The notes under the pieces are model-generated. The model searched no databases, had not been told where the DNA came from, and was given only the letters and a program-made list of their open reading frames with translations. 64,000 nt of DNA from Cercophora sp. LCS_1 (Eukaryota; Ascomycota; Sordariomycetes; Sordariales; Lasiosphaeriaceae), in NCBI GenBank assembly GCA_036250225.1, contig JAPZLL010000022.1, positions 186,001 through 250,000 on the forward strand. The letters are read 5' to 3'. The stretch's first letter is position 1, and every line of letters begins with the position of its first letter. Both the position numbers and the translations under genes were made by a program. Below are positions 24,501 through 34,861 of the stretch, piece by piece.

Positions 24501-25536
24501 TTCGATCGAACGCATGATCTACGTCGCCGCATTCGCTGCCAGTGAATACGCGTCCACCATCGGCCGTGTCGCGAAGCCTTTCAATCCACTGCTTGGTGAA
24601 ACGTTTGAGTATGTCAGACCGGACAAGAATTACCGATTCTTCATCGAGCAAGTCAGCCACCACCCGCCAATCGGCGCTGCTTGGGCCGAGTCTCCCAAGT
24701 GGACCTATTATGGCGAGTCGGCCGTCAGGTCCAAGTTTTACGGCCGGTCCTTCGACATCAATCCCCTGGGAACGTGGTTTCTAAAGCTCAGGCCTACAGC
24801 TGGTGGTGACGAGGAGTTGTATACATGGAAAAAGGTAACATCTTCGGTCGTCGGTATCATTACCGGAAACCCCGTGGTCGACAACTATGGCCCCATGGAA
24901 ATCAAGAACTGGAACACTGGAGAGGTGTGTATCCTTGACTTCAAGCAAAGGGGCTGGAAAGCCTCGAGTGCATATCAGATTACTGGCAAGATCAACGACG
25001 CGAGTGGAAGAGTGCGCGTCAGCATGGGTGGCAGGTGGAACTCGAAACTCTATGCCCGTCTGACACCCGGTTACGAGGCCACTGTGGATGAGCCCGCGGA
25101 TGCGGATCCGGGAAACCAGGGCAGCATCAACGACCCGACACGCGCTTTCCTCATTTGGCAGGCGAACGAGCGGCCCACCGGAATTCCTTTCAACCTGACA
25201 CCATTCGTTCTCACGTTTAACCATATCGATGACAAGCTGAGGCCGTGGCTGGCACCGACGGACTCCCGCCTGCGTCCCGACCAGAGGGCTATGGAAGATG
25301 GCGAGTACGATTTTGCGGCCACAGAAAAGAACAGACTCGAGGAGGCGCAGCGCGCCCGCCGCCGGGAGCGTGAGAACAAGGGTGAGGAGTTTGTCCCGGC
25401 ATGGTTTTCCAAGGCCAGGTGTGAGATCACAGGTGAAGAGTACTGGAAGTTCAATGGACAATACTGGGAGAGGCGAAAACGTGCTGGGCCCGATGGCGAG
25501 CCGCACGTGTGGGATGGGTTGGAACAGATCTTCTAA
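21546..25536 (+). CDS. oxysterol-binding protein, ankyrin-PH-ORD (Osh1/Osh2-like)
   Basis: Lipid-transfer protein acting at ER contact sites, exchanging sterol and phosphoinositide. Exons are 21546-21565, 21762-24303 and 24358-25536 (1,246 residues); the first encodes only MSEAGE plus two bases. Ankyrin repeats lie at about 170-350 (for example [20 protein letters not shown] and [20 protein letters not shown]). A PH domain spans about 390-480 ([20 protein letters not shown]). A phosphorylatable Ser/acidic linker and a coiled coil follow. An acidic FFAT-type motif, EEFFDAVDA, sits near residue 789 and a weaker DEEDFVDAG near 630. The ORD begins near 855 and contains the family fingerprint EQVSHHPP at about 951. 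Domain order matches yeast Osh1/Osh2. The start is placed by the good junction AG|C across the 196-nt first intron. Confidence 0.92.
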
Positions 25537-26151
25537 TCCTTCACCCTAAGTAATGAAACACACAAATATACCTTCCCTGGGCATCCTTAAGTCACGACTT
25601 TTACCCCTATGTTTTACTGCGTAAGATGGGTATTGTGAGGACTCAACACATGACGGAAGCCAACCGCTTTGGATGGTTATCAAGACAGTAAAAGAAACAA
25701 ACATGCGGATGCACATGTCCCCACGGTTGATAAATGGCTGGAACAGGCGATACGCCCTATCTAGACTCTTGAAAGGCAGCCAGAATCAACTTTGCATTCA
25801 CGACAATTACTCCGGAATGCTAATCCCCAGATGTATTAGCAACGGCGGTACCGCCACGGGGCATGTCTCGGCTGCAACACATTACTGGGGAGACACGGCG
25901 CGACTGGCATGGTGATGGGTTTGTGCATTCCTCGCTTCCCACCAAGCATGCCTCGCCCCTATACAATCGACACTCGGGAACGAATACATTGTCAATACCA
26001 GGCGCCATTGTCTGAGAATTCACCCGATGTGTTTGGCAGGAATCCCGAGAAGACATGTTGAAATTCGAGAAGTGACCGAGGCACGGTCATTCCTTCCTGC
26101 GTGTACGGAGCTTGTGTTCCCGACAGGTGCGCTCCGTCCGTTGTCGAACAG
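25537..26151. other. intergenic, no gene
   Basis: 3' flank of the OSBP gene leading into the CFEM promoter. No coding frame or RNA was recognised. Confidence 0.45.
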
Positions 26152-26290
26152 TATAAAGTCGCACCTGCTGTTTCTTGGTTTCTGTCCGGCGTCCCATAGT
26201 TAAGGACTGTTCCCCTCTCTCCTCTTCGTATTCCTCACAAACCTCTCCCTGCATCTAACTACCTACACACACCTTGTGACGATTGCTTCT
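26152..26290 (+). promoter_or_regulatory. TATA box and pyrimidine tract of CFEM gene
   Basis: TATAAA occurs at 26152-26157. It is followed by a CT-rich tract (about 26210-26290), a common arrangement upstream of strongly expressed fungal genes, and the start codon lies at 26388. The transcription start is inferred, not seen. Confidence 0.4.
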
Positions 26291-26387
26291 CTACCTCGAG
26301 CAACGCGCTATCGCGATCGAATTTGCATTCGGGATCCCCGCTACTGCTTCTCACCGCTTCTCATCATCTAAAACAGCAACCATCGTC

Positions 26388-26933
26388 ATGAAGGTCATCA
26401 TCCTCCTCGCTGCCATCGGCTATGCCGTGGCCCAGAACCTCGCCGGCCAGCCCGCCTGTGCTGTATGCTTCCAACATATCTCTCCCAGCTCCAAGCAAGG
26501 ACCACGCTAACATTGCAAACAGACGGACTGCATCATCTCCGCTATCAGCGGATCCGGCTGCGGCGCCGACAATCTTGCGTGCCAGTGCGGAGTTAGTCAA
26601 GCCGCCATCGCTGCCAGCGCCGCTCCCTGCATTCTGAGGTCCTGCACCGTTACTGGCGAGGTCAACCAGGCCCAGTCTGCCGGCCTTGCCGCCTGCGCTT
26701 CCTACCACGCCACCGCCTACACGACCGGCAACTCTACGGCCTCTACCACCAGCAACGGTGCTACAGCGGGCCAAACTGGTAGCGCGACGACGGGCTCTTC
26801 GAATGGTGGGAGTAGGACTTCGGCGACGACTAGGGCAACGGCATCGAGCACCAATGCCGCATCCGGTCCCATTGCAAAGGGTGCTGGCGTGGGGGGTGTG
26901 ATCGCTTTCCTGGGGGCACTTCTTGCCCTTTGA
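26388..26933 (+). CDS. CFEM domain GPI-anchored surface protein
   Basis: Small secreted cell-surface protein of the fungal CFEM family, whose members bind haem or act in wall integrity and host or surface interaction. Exons 26388-26462 and 26523-26933 give 161 residues. The signal peptide is MKVIILLAAIGYAVA. Eight cysteines follow in CFEM order (PAC, TDC, SGC, LACQC, APC, RSC, AAC), with an Asp in CGADNLACQC at the position that ligates haem iron in characterised CFEM proteins. A Ser/Thr/Gly-rich stalk of about 55 residues precedes a C-terminal hydrophobic tail after NAASGPIAKG, which fits a GPI omega region. The intron (26463-26522) splits the domain between the first and second cysteine. 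A TATA box and pyrimidine tract lie upstream. Confidence 0.9.
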
Positions 26934-27334
26934 GGACAATCCAGATTTAGGGAAGGGCCTTAGGATATTGAAGCAAGATCGATGTTCTCGTCAGGAGTTG
27001 GAGGTATCTTTCAATACTCGGGCTCATGGAAACTGCGGAGTGTCTGTGGTTGTGAACTGGCTGATGCGGAAGAAGGACGAAGATGTGGTAGACGTTGGAC
27101 GAATAATATCTAATATGATGCCTCACTCCTCGGAGACTTTACTGGAGCTCAGAAACACTCAATCCAGAAAAGAATAGACTCTAGCTTCCGTTTTATCCAT
27201 CACTACTTTCAACCATGCTTGTGTGTGCATTTGTGCTTGTAATTATATTGTAATAAAACGCGGGTTGGTTTACACCAAGACGATCCATGCCACCGGAACT
27301 GTTGGTATAAGATCAAAGGGTCGAAAGTCAAGAG
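26934..27334. other. intergenic, no gene
   Basis: 3' flank of the CFEM gene, ending at the terminator of the tRNA-like element. Nothing else was recognised. Confidence 0.45.
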
Positions 27335-27465
27335 AAAAAAGACAAAAGCTCAGCCGTCAGATTCGAGAATCGAACCTGACAGCTTACGAAGACCGACTGA
27401 GTTGCACGGTTTCATGGTTGGGTGTGTGGTAGGCAAATTCCACTTCCGCTCGACCACAACGGCCT
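27335..27465 (-). ncRNA. tRNA-like Pol III element, copy 1
   Basis: On the minus strand an A-box-like TGGTCGAGCGG (27456-27446) is followed 69 nt later by a B-box GGTTCGATTC (27376-27367). After that come CTGAGC and two T runs (T4 at 27347-27344, T6 at 27340-27335), which would serve as Pol III terminators. Seven bases before the A box (GCCGTTG) can pair with TGACGGC downstream of the B box, including two G-U pairs, as in an acceptor stem. The D arm and T arm do not form properly, and no anticodon arm is evident. It is therefore either a degenerate intron-containing tRNA or a tRNA-derived ncRNA. A relative lies at 46461-46635 and shares the boxes and the CTGAGCTTTTG end. Confidence 0.5.
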
Positions 27466-27824
27466 ATATTTCTATGATGAGTTCAACTTGAAAGCACCTC
27501 TGCAAAACTGGCCTATATGTACCGTGCGTGCCCTCTTGCTGTCCTGACAACTAAAATATATGGACAACTGGGCTTAAGTCGTAGTGAACAGTTATACAGT
27601 GCCAGTACAGTGCATATTTAGGTTCTCGCCATATCGCAATACTTTAGGCACCGTGCACCGAACCTCGCTTCAAGCTCCTGCACTCTCTCATCTTGAACAA
27701 TAAGACGCCAACACCAAAAAAACTCACACCACAACAACCGCTTTTCCCCATCCGTTTCCCCCCTTCTCCCTTCTCACATACCTCCATCTCCCATATCTGA
27801 TCTCATCATCTACCCTTGAAAAAA
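27466..27824. other. intergenic upstream of cyclophilin
   Basis: 359 bases with the 5' flank of the tRNA-like element on one side and a CT-rich cyclophilin promoter/5' UTR on the other. No further element was recognised. Confidence 0.4.
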
Positions 27825-28581
27825 ATGGCAACAGACATCCAGCTCGAGACCTCCATGGTACCATAACCCCCCATCCTCGTTGTTCTCCAGATTCAACCGA
27901 CTAACATGCCTCAAGGGAATAATCGTCCTGGAACTCTACAACATCCACGCTCCCCGAACGTGCAAAAATTTTGCCGCCCTCGCCCAGCGCGGCTACTACG
28001 ACGGCGTCATCTTTCACCGCATCATTCGCAACTTCATGATCCAGGGCGGCGACCCCACGGGCACGGGACGCGGCGGGAAGAGTATCTATGGGGATACGTT
28101 TGAGGATGAGATTCATCCTGGGTTGAAACGTGAGTTTTTTTCTTTTCTCGTCTCATATATTGGGTGTTTTGGGTGATGTCATGTTTTGAACCTTTTGGGC
28201 GACCTCATATTATATTTGGTTTGGGGTCTGTGTGTGTGTGTATTGCTTTTGTCAGTCAGCTATAAGGCAGGAGACGATAAGTAGGGAAAGATAGGATACG
28301 ATGAGGGGAAAGACAGAGCTAATCCGAACGAAAAAAAAAAAATAGATACGGGAGCTGGGATCCTGAGCATGGCGAATGCGGGCCCCGATTCCAACGGGAG
28401 TCAGTTCTTCATCACGTTGGCGCCGACGCCTTGGTTGGATGGCAAGCACACCATTTTCGGACGGGTTAAGAGCGGGATGGGCGTTGTCAAGCGCATGGGG
28501 CTTGTGCCGGTTGATGATGACGATAAGCCGCGGGATGAGGTCAAGATTATCAGGGCAAAGGTTTTGGGGGAGGAGGAGTGA
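27825..28581 (+). CDS. cyp1: peptidyl-prolyl cis-trans isomerase, PPIL1/Cyp1 type
   Basis: Small cyclophilin that isomerises Xaa-Pro bonds; the PPIL1 group acts with the spliceosome (SKIP/Prp45 partner). Exons 27825-27857, 27916-28129 and 28346-28581 give 160 residues, the usual length for this group. The catalytic and cyclosporin-binding set is visible: [39 protein letters not shown] and the Trp in PWLDG. The start is [11 protein letters not shown], with the first intron directly after the internal Met. The second intron is 216 nt, long for this window, and contains a short (GT)n run and an A12 tract before its acceptor. The AAAAAATGG start context suits a fungal gene. Confidence 0.93.
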
Positions 28582-29252
28582 GTGGGTTAGTGGTGTCAAC
28601 GGAGACTACATGGCACGTTACTGGACGAGATGTGTGTCGTTGGCTGTGAGAATGGTGGTGACGGGAAAAGAGTGCACCCATGAAGGAGGGTCAGTGCTCT
28701 GTTGCTTCATCATGAGATATCATCATACGTCTCCTGGCATTAAACAAAGGTTATAAGGAGGGAAGTCAAACCCGCTCCCGTCCTCTGATGAATAATTTTT
28801 GTACAGCCATGGCAGCAGGGCACCGCAACCACCCGCGACCTCGGAGTCCCCTCTAAACAGAAGAGCACAGCGAAACAAAAGTCATATTTAATACAAATGC
28901 CAGTGAAACGTCGTGTTATCAGTAAATGGACCCGTTATAACCCTGAAGCCCATTCCGTGTAAAATGCTGAAAACGCCTCGACCCCTTGAGCCGGCCCGCC
29001 TTTCGACAGGCGATGCAGAAAAGCGAAACCACCTGAACCCCGTACCAATGCAGTTTTGTGGGAACCAATTTCATCGTGCGGACGACGCCTTGTGTGTCGA
29101 TATGTCATGAGTGCTGTAAATGCGATGCCGTGTGGTGAGCCCATCTCCAAGGTCAGCCAACATGGCCTTCTTTCCAAATCTTTTGCTCCACGACAGTCGT
29201 GTGATAGAACTTGGCTTGAAAAGATGGTTGTGGTACGATATGAAGAGCCCAA
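28582..29252. other. convergent 3' regions, no gene
   Basis: About 0.67 kb between the stop codons of the cyclophilin (+) and the Sgf11-like gene (-). No supported coding sequence. Confidence 0.5.
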
Positions 29253-30548
29253 CTAATGTGGTGGCGAGGACAAGGTTCCCGATGACTCTGATTCCACATC
29301 CCGCTCCTTCTTGGCCTTGCTGGTGGCCGGTGGGAGCTTCGGCTTTGCACTCAAGCCGAGCTTGAGTTTCTTCGCCGGCGAGGGGTTTGTCTTTGGGTTC
29401 TTCTTGGGCGCAACCTGGACGGTCGAGTCCTTTGCGTCATCGTCGTCAAACTTTTGCTCAACGTTGAGGTTTGACGAGCCCTTGACCTTTTCCTTCTTAT
29501 TGGCAGCGTTGGGGGTTTTCGCCGTCTTGAGAATCACCTTCTTGGTCAGGGGAGCTGCCTTCAGCTTCTTCTTCGGGTTGGTAGGGTCCGACTCGTCGGC
29601 ATCCTCGTCAAACTCATCGACGTCGCGTTTTCTGGGACTAGCAGCGCGACTGGTCGGAAGAGGTGTGCCCTTCTGGCTGCCGGGAGGCGTGTTGTCATTG
29701 TTTTGACTGCCCGCATGACTTCCTCCGTTGCTGATCTTCTGCGCGGCTGCTCTACTCGCGTTGCGACCGCTGTTTCCTATACAGGATCCCATGTGATTGT
29801 TGAGCCGAGTCACCAAGATGCATCGCTTGCACTTGGAGCAAGTAGCACTAGGAAAGCTGAGAACGTTCGGAGGACGGTCTTTGGCGCTGCCTTCGGTAGC
29901 GACGGGCGAGTTTGCGTCGTTCGGATCCATCTTCTTCTCCATATCCTTCTTCTTCTTACCTCGACCCGGTCCCTGAGCGATCCACGTTTGACCGTAGATA
30001 TCGTAGCCGGGTTTCTGAACGTACGGATGCTTCTTGCAGTAGATCACGCCCGGGTCAGGTTTTTGCGCACCCTTCCCGTCAGTCGGGTACAGAAGGCGCG
30101 GCAGGTGGCATAGTGGACACAGGATGTCCTTGGTCGTTTTGAGCGGATTTCCCTTGAGCAGCACTTTGCCGTCTTCGTAAATCGCAGCATCTGTCTCGAT
30201 TCGCACATCGGGTCTCGCGTCGGGTGTTGTGGACTCTGAGGCGTCAGAAGCCATCTTCTCGACCTTGATGGCGGCCGTATTGGCGCGGGCCACCTTCTCC
30301 TCCCGATGCACTTTAATGACGAGATCGTGGACGATGTTGTATAACAGGTCATCGAGGATACAATGTGCCTGTAGTGAAGGGACAGAGGCCCGCGGTTAGC
30401 AAGTGCAGCGGCCGGTGCAGCAAATAGGGACGCGATAGGATCCAGTCGTGCCACTTCCAAGGCAACTTACAAGTTTGTCCATAGGGCTGGCGTCCTCGGG
30501 GGCGGCGATTGCGCCAACCTTGCCCGTTCCCTCTCCTCCTGACGCCAT
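29253..30548 (-). CDS. sgf11: long Sgf11-like SAGA deubiquitinase-module subunit
   Basis: Probable subunit that anchors the histone H2B deubiquitinase module in SAGA. Exons 30548-30471 and 30368-29253 give 397 residues. The N-terminal helix AHCILDDLLYNIVHDLVIKV, followed by HREEKVARAN, matches the Sgf11 docking helix. A single Sgf11-type zinc finger has ligands C203-x2-C206-x11-H218-x3-C222 (TCSKCKRCILVTRLNNHMGS then C). Between them lies a second Cys/His set: CPLC at 110-113 and CKKH at 137-140. The C-terminal ~170 residues are Lys/Pro/Ser-rich and disordered. Yeast Sgf11 is only about 99 residues, so this is a much extended form. The 102-nt intron lies just before the helix. Confidence 0.8.
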
Positions 30549-31646
30549 TTTGATGGTGAAAGACGGACCGCTCTATGTGTGACCGCTGGCCGGGGTGTGC
30601 TGTCGAGAAAACTTTGAGATGGTGTTGTGTCGAAGTAAGGCTTGCCGCATTCAAAACTTACGGGGAAGCCGACCGCGATTGATTTGGCCGGATACCGAAA
30701 CCGTGCTCAAGGTTCTGACCCAGCCGCAAAGCAATGGAAGACAAAGTTTTAATCGCAAACCATCTCTTGATTGCATTACTAAGGGCGCCGGAAGGAGAAC
30801 AGTGGCTGCCGAGATGTTGTGCAATGCTTGCGGAGAAAGATGATCAGGCAGAAGATGCTTCCGTGATGAATGGAGGATCACGGCCTGTGCTGAGCGCCAA
30901 GCGGCGGCGATTGAGGGCCGCGAATTTTCTGCCCGATTGCTCGGCAAACAGGAGGTTGGAGGATCGGGCAATCGGGATGGGATGTGGTCACCGCCCGCAC
31001 TAACAAGGTTATCAGGGGTTTCGGCACCGGAGATAACCTAGCACCTACACTTCAGCAGGTTGTGGAAGCTGTCTGTGCCTGAAACGAAATTTTTGAGCGG
31101 CGGGGGTCTGCGGGAACATCTACGATGATGCGATTGCCCAAAACTTTGCAGATCGGGTGTAATTGCTGATGAAATCTAGGCCTGGAACTCTCGGAGGCAA
31201 GCTTCTGAGACCCCCATTCCCGCGTTCTTGGATTCTGTGGAGTGCATAGGGGCCCCCCGCTTCCAATGTCAAACTGGACCTAACAATATGGACTTCCAAA
31301 GGGTGCTTGGGGTGTAAGCTTGGGCTCAGGTGTCTAGAAGAACTGGCTGGAACCGGGAAATGTGCTCGTAAAGCTTTCAAGTTTCTAGGTCTATGAACAT
31401 GGCCTTCCTCAGGTTCTAAAACACTGCAGGAAAACGTTGAAGTTTGCCGTGAGCCTCAATCAGGGAGAGCCCCGGACTAGGTTCCTGGACCGCTCGACAA
31501 GGGCGACTCGTTCAGCACTAGAAATAACTGCGGGGCGGCCGCAAACACTTCAATAGCCGCATTCAAAACCTCCAGGTACCCCCAAGACGCCTTCCCTTTC
31601 CCTCCCTCCCGTGAAGAGCTGGTAGAACAGCACCCGAGACCCGACA
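30549..31646. other. intergenic, no gene
   Basis: 1.1 kb between the divergent Sgf11-like and acetyltransferase genes. Frames in it have no recognisable motif. It is probably a promoter region for both. Confidence 0.5.
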
Positions 31647-32837
31647 ATGGCGCAACAACAGTCAATCCGATCCTTCTTCCAACCCCGGCAGCAGCCGAAC
31701 TACTCTGCCCCTCCATCAAGCTCGGCGGCCACTACCCCACCATCCTCGTCCGCGCCTGGGCCTGCAGACAACAATTCGACAGCATCACCAATTCCTTCAG
31801 CGCCAGCGCCAGCACCGCCCACCGTCTCGCCGACGATAATACTCCCCGACAACCTCCCCAACCTCCCCTCCCCCCCTTCTCTCCCTCCACAAGCCTCCAT
31901 CGTACCCCTCAACGCCGATCACATCCCCGCGCTGCGCCGAATCAACTCCCTCCTCCTCCCCGTCGCCTACCCCGACTCCTTCTACGCGCGTGCGCTCGAC
32001 CCCCTCGCGTCAGGTCTCTTTTCGCGCGCCATTCTCTGGCAAGACAGCGCCTCCTCATCCTCCGACCCCAAAGTAATCGGCGGCATAGTCTGCCGACTGG
32101 AACCCAACCCCCTCGTAGACCCAACAACCGGTCAAAAGACGCTCTCACTCCAACTCGGCCCGCGCTCCCAGGAGCTCGTCCCGCCGCCCACAACCCCGTA
32201 CTACGCCATCTACATCCAGTCGCTGACGCTGCTCTCGCCGTACCGCTCGCAGGGGCTCGCAGCCGCAGCGCTTGAGCACATCATCGCAAGCGCGGCGCTC
32301 CTCCCGACGTCGGGCGCAAACATTGACGTGCGGACCATCTACGCGCACGTATGGACCGAGAACGAGGAAGGCCTGAAATGGTATGCGGCGCGGGGCTTCA
32401 AGAAGGAAGGAACGGAGCCGGTTAAGGGGTACTACTTCAAGTTGCGACCCGACACGGCGTGGATCATCCAGCGGGATATTGGACCCGATGCGACACCTCC
32501 TCCGCCAGGCGGACAGATCAAAGGCGCGTGGCCATCGGCCGCTGGGACGCCTCCAGTGAGCGTCAGCGGGGGCACGGTGGCGGCTGCAGTCAACCTGCCT
32601 GCGGCCGGTGGACCGCCGAGACGGCCGTCCGCAACGCCGTCACCGTCGGCCTCGTCGCTTTCGTTTCAGAACGCAAGGCCCGAGACAGAGTGGAATGACT
32701 TGCCAGCTGACATGGTTGCCGGAGGTGGGAACGGGCGCTTAGCACCGGGTAGCGGCCAAACTTCTGCTGCAAGCTCGAGGAGCAGCTCGGCTGTGAGAAA
32801 GAAGAAAGAGAGAGCCTACCACGCGTTTGGGAGTTAG
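31647..32837 (+). CDS. Naa50/San-like N-acetyltransferase with N-terminal PIP box
   Basis: GNAT-family acetyltransferase, single exon, 396 residues. The core (about 87-275) has the Naa50-like element INSLLLPVAYPDSFY and the acetyl-CoA loop YRSQGLAAAAL (RSQGLA at 200-205, fitting R/Q-x-x-G-x-A). A conserved terminal strand follows, in which YAARGFKKEGTEPVKGYYFK is visible. Naa50 acetylates N-termini and is needed for sister-chromatid cohesion in animals. The N-terminus is unusual: residues 4-11, Q-Q-S-I-R-S-F-F, match the PCNA-interacting PIP box (Q-x-x-I-x-x-F-F) exactly, and a Pro/Ser-rich linker of about 60 residues separates it from the enzyme. The C-terminal 100 residues are Gly/Ser/Pro-rich and end in a basic RKKKER stretch. 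The ACAATGG context supports the start. Confidence 0.82.
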   Translation: MAQQQSIRSFFQPRQQPNYSAPPSSSAATTPPSSSAPGPADNNSTASPIPSAPAPAPPTVSPTIILPDNLPNLPSPPSLPPQASIVPLNADHIPALRRINSLLLPVAYPDSFYARALDPLASGLFSRAILWQDSASSSSDPKVIGGIVCRLEPNPLVDPTTGQKTLSLQLGPRSQELVPPPTTPYYAIYIQSLTLLSPYRSQGLAAAALEHIIASAALLPTSGANIDVRTIYAHVWTENEEGLKWYAARGFKKEGTEPVKGYYFKLRPDTAWIIQRDIGPDATPPPPGGQIKGAWPSAAGTPPVSVSGGTVAAAVNLPAAGGPPRRPSATPSPSASSLSFQNARPETEWNDLPADMVAGGGNGRLAPGSGQTSAASSRSSSAVRKKKERAYHAFGS

Positions 32838-33243
32838 TTGAGCACTGGTACCCAGGTCTGGATGAGTTCAAAAGCGATCGCGTAGATTACGAACTGGTTG
32901 GTCCGAGATGAAGAGCTTGCGGGCATGCATGGATAGAGGCGTACAGTCCAGGTTACGGTCCAGCTAGTTGTCTTGATAGAGATATTCAATATATGCCACG
33001 CAGCAGTTCAGTTCGACTAATAAAATACCAATACCGATGCTTTCGTAAATGAACCTGCGATACGATAAACGCAGTGTCCATCCCGTCCCTAGTAGGTGAC
33101 AGGCGATCTTACGCGTAACCATGCCAAAATTTTCAACCATAAACCATCGCCATCGCTTCGCGCCCACCGAGAAACGCCTTCACCCTAGTTGTCACAAGAT
33201 GTGTCGCGAACCACCACGAGCACACCAGTCATGATTCATATGC
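32838..33243. other. convergent 3' regions, no gene
   Basis: 406 bases between the acetyltransferase (+) and glucokinase (-) stop codons. No coding sequence was recognised. Confidence 0.5.
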
Positions 33244-34861
33244 TCATGCCTTCTTGCTCTTCTCCATACCCGCAGCAACCAACGCAATCAGGGCAGCACC
33301 GACGCCGGACCCATCCTTTGCGATGCCGATGCGAATACGCTTCGCACCCTCCTCGCCAATGCCGTCAATAACTCGCAGCGCCTCATAAATCATATCCCGG
33401 AAATACGGGTAGTGCTCAACAAGACTCCCATCAACACCGATGTCGATTGGCTCGTCCTTGGACTCGGGGTCGTCCAGCTTGCCGGTTTGCAGAACAATCG
33501 CAGCAATCGCGACCGCAGAGAGACGGGCGGATCTACGGACAACGGCACCCGAGATAGCCTTGAACGCCTGGGCGTCATCGAAAGCTGGAGAGTAGACATG
33601 GAGAATAGACTCCAACTCCTGGCGGAGCGTAGACAGTTCAGGGGTATTGTCGGCAGCGGCAACCGACATGATGGCCGTGTCAAGCCCCCACTGGGTGTAA
33701 ATCCCGGAGGTCGGCGCGATATTGGTCGTGGATTTCCAGTCATTGTGGCTCGAATTCTCGTCCTTGAAGAAAGAGACGTCGTTGGTCTTCAACAGGTCGA
33801 CGATGACGAGACGGAGAATCTCGCCCAAAAACATGCCAGACACACGCTTTTCGTACATTTGAATACCAGGGTTCACGCTGTCCTTGTCGAGGGTGATATC
33901 CCAGGAAGTGTTGGGCAAGACGTTGAGCTGGTTGTCGAAAGAACCCCACTCAGTGTTGATGACCATATCGCCGGTAGACTTGTCGTACTCTCCCGACAAT
34001 GGTTTCTTAAGGTTGGAAAGCTTCTCGACGTATGCGCCGTTGGTGCCCGTGCCAAATATGGCACCCAGAACAGCGCCAGCCTTGCCAGGGGAGGAGTAAG
34101 AACGAGCCATAAGCGTTCCCACGGTATCGTTGACGAGGGCGGCAACCTTGACCGGAAGGTTGAGCTTGTCGATCTCGTCTTGCAAAAGCGCACACACATC
34201 CTTGCCGATGGCGTCAGGGATGTCAAACCCCTTGGTCCACCTGATAAGTGTGCCCTTGTTGATTCCAATTTGCTGGACGGGGAAGCTGAAGGTGAAGCCC
34301 AGACGGAAGACATACTCGTCTCTAACGCCCTCTGGGGTGCTCTGCGTCAATCTTCGCCGTGTGTGCTTCTCGAAATGGTCTTCGTGGTGCGTCTGGAGGA
34401 AGAGTTGAATCTGTTTCGCGAGGAAGGCGAAGAGTTCTTCAGCGGTCTTTGCGACCATGAGCTCTTTGGGAATCGCGACCTTGCTGTAGGTAAGGTTGAA
34501 GGTAGTATCACCATTGAGTTGGATCGAGCAGACGCGGAAGTTGGTGCCGCCGAGGTCGACGGCCATGTACAACCCCTGGAGATGTTGGTCAGCTTCGTGT
34601 AATTGGTGCACGAGTTGAGTTGTGAACTGACCTTCTCAGTGCCATTGGGCACCGCCGTCACATACGTAGGGATCTGGCTCAAACTGGTTCCATCCTTCTC
34701 CAATCCCTCGCCTTCCAACCCCGTTAGGACCGCCTTGTGTGCCGCAATGATCACGGGGACATACTCATCTGGCGGAGGAACTCCTTGACTCCTTTGTTGA
34801 CATCTTCGTCGGTGTACTCAAACTTGGAGACAATTGTCTTGGTTTCGGCCTCGAGCCCCAT
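33244..34861 (-). CDS. glk1: glucokinase (hexokinase family)
   Basis: Phosphorylates glucose to glucose-6-phosphate at the head of glycolysis. Exons 34861-34765, 34711-34632 and 34575-33244 give 502 residues. Both hexokinase lobes are present: AVDLGGTNFRVC (phosphate 1), the sugar-binding LGFTFSFPVQQ, the catalytic Asp in ALVNDTVGTLMA, FGTGTNGAY (phosphate 2), GDMVINTEWGSF and a C-terminal adenosine-binding GSGVGAALIAL. The N-terminus MGLEAETKTIVSKFEYTDED and the spliced PTYVTAVPNGTEKGLYMAVD block are those of fungal glucokinases; the choice of glucokinase over hexokinase is from overall resemblance. A 396-codon frame on the opposite strand (33412-34602) is a shadow of this gene's codon use. 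Introns are 53 and 56 nt, with a CCTAAC branch motif in the first. Confidence 0.92.

Noticed and set aside
33412..34602. 396-codon open frame on the + strand opposite glucokinase
   Set aside because: It mirrors the glucokinase exon exactly, has no domain, and is explained by GC-rich codon use on the coding strand.
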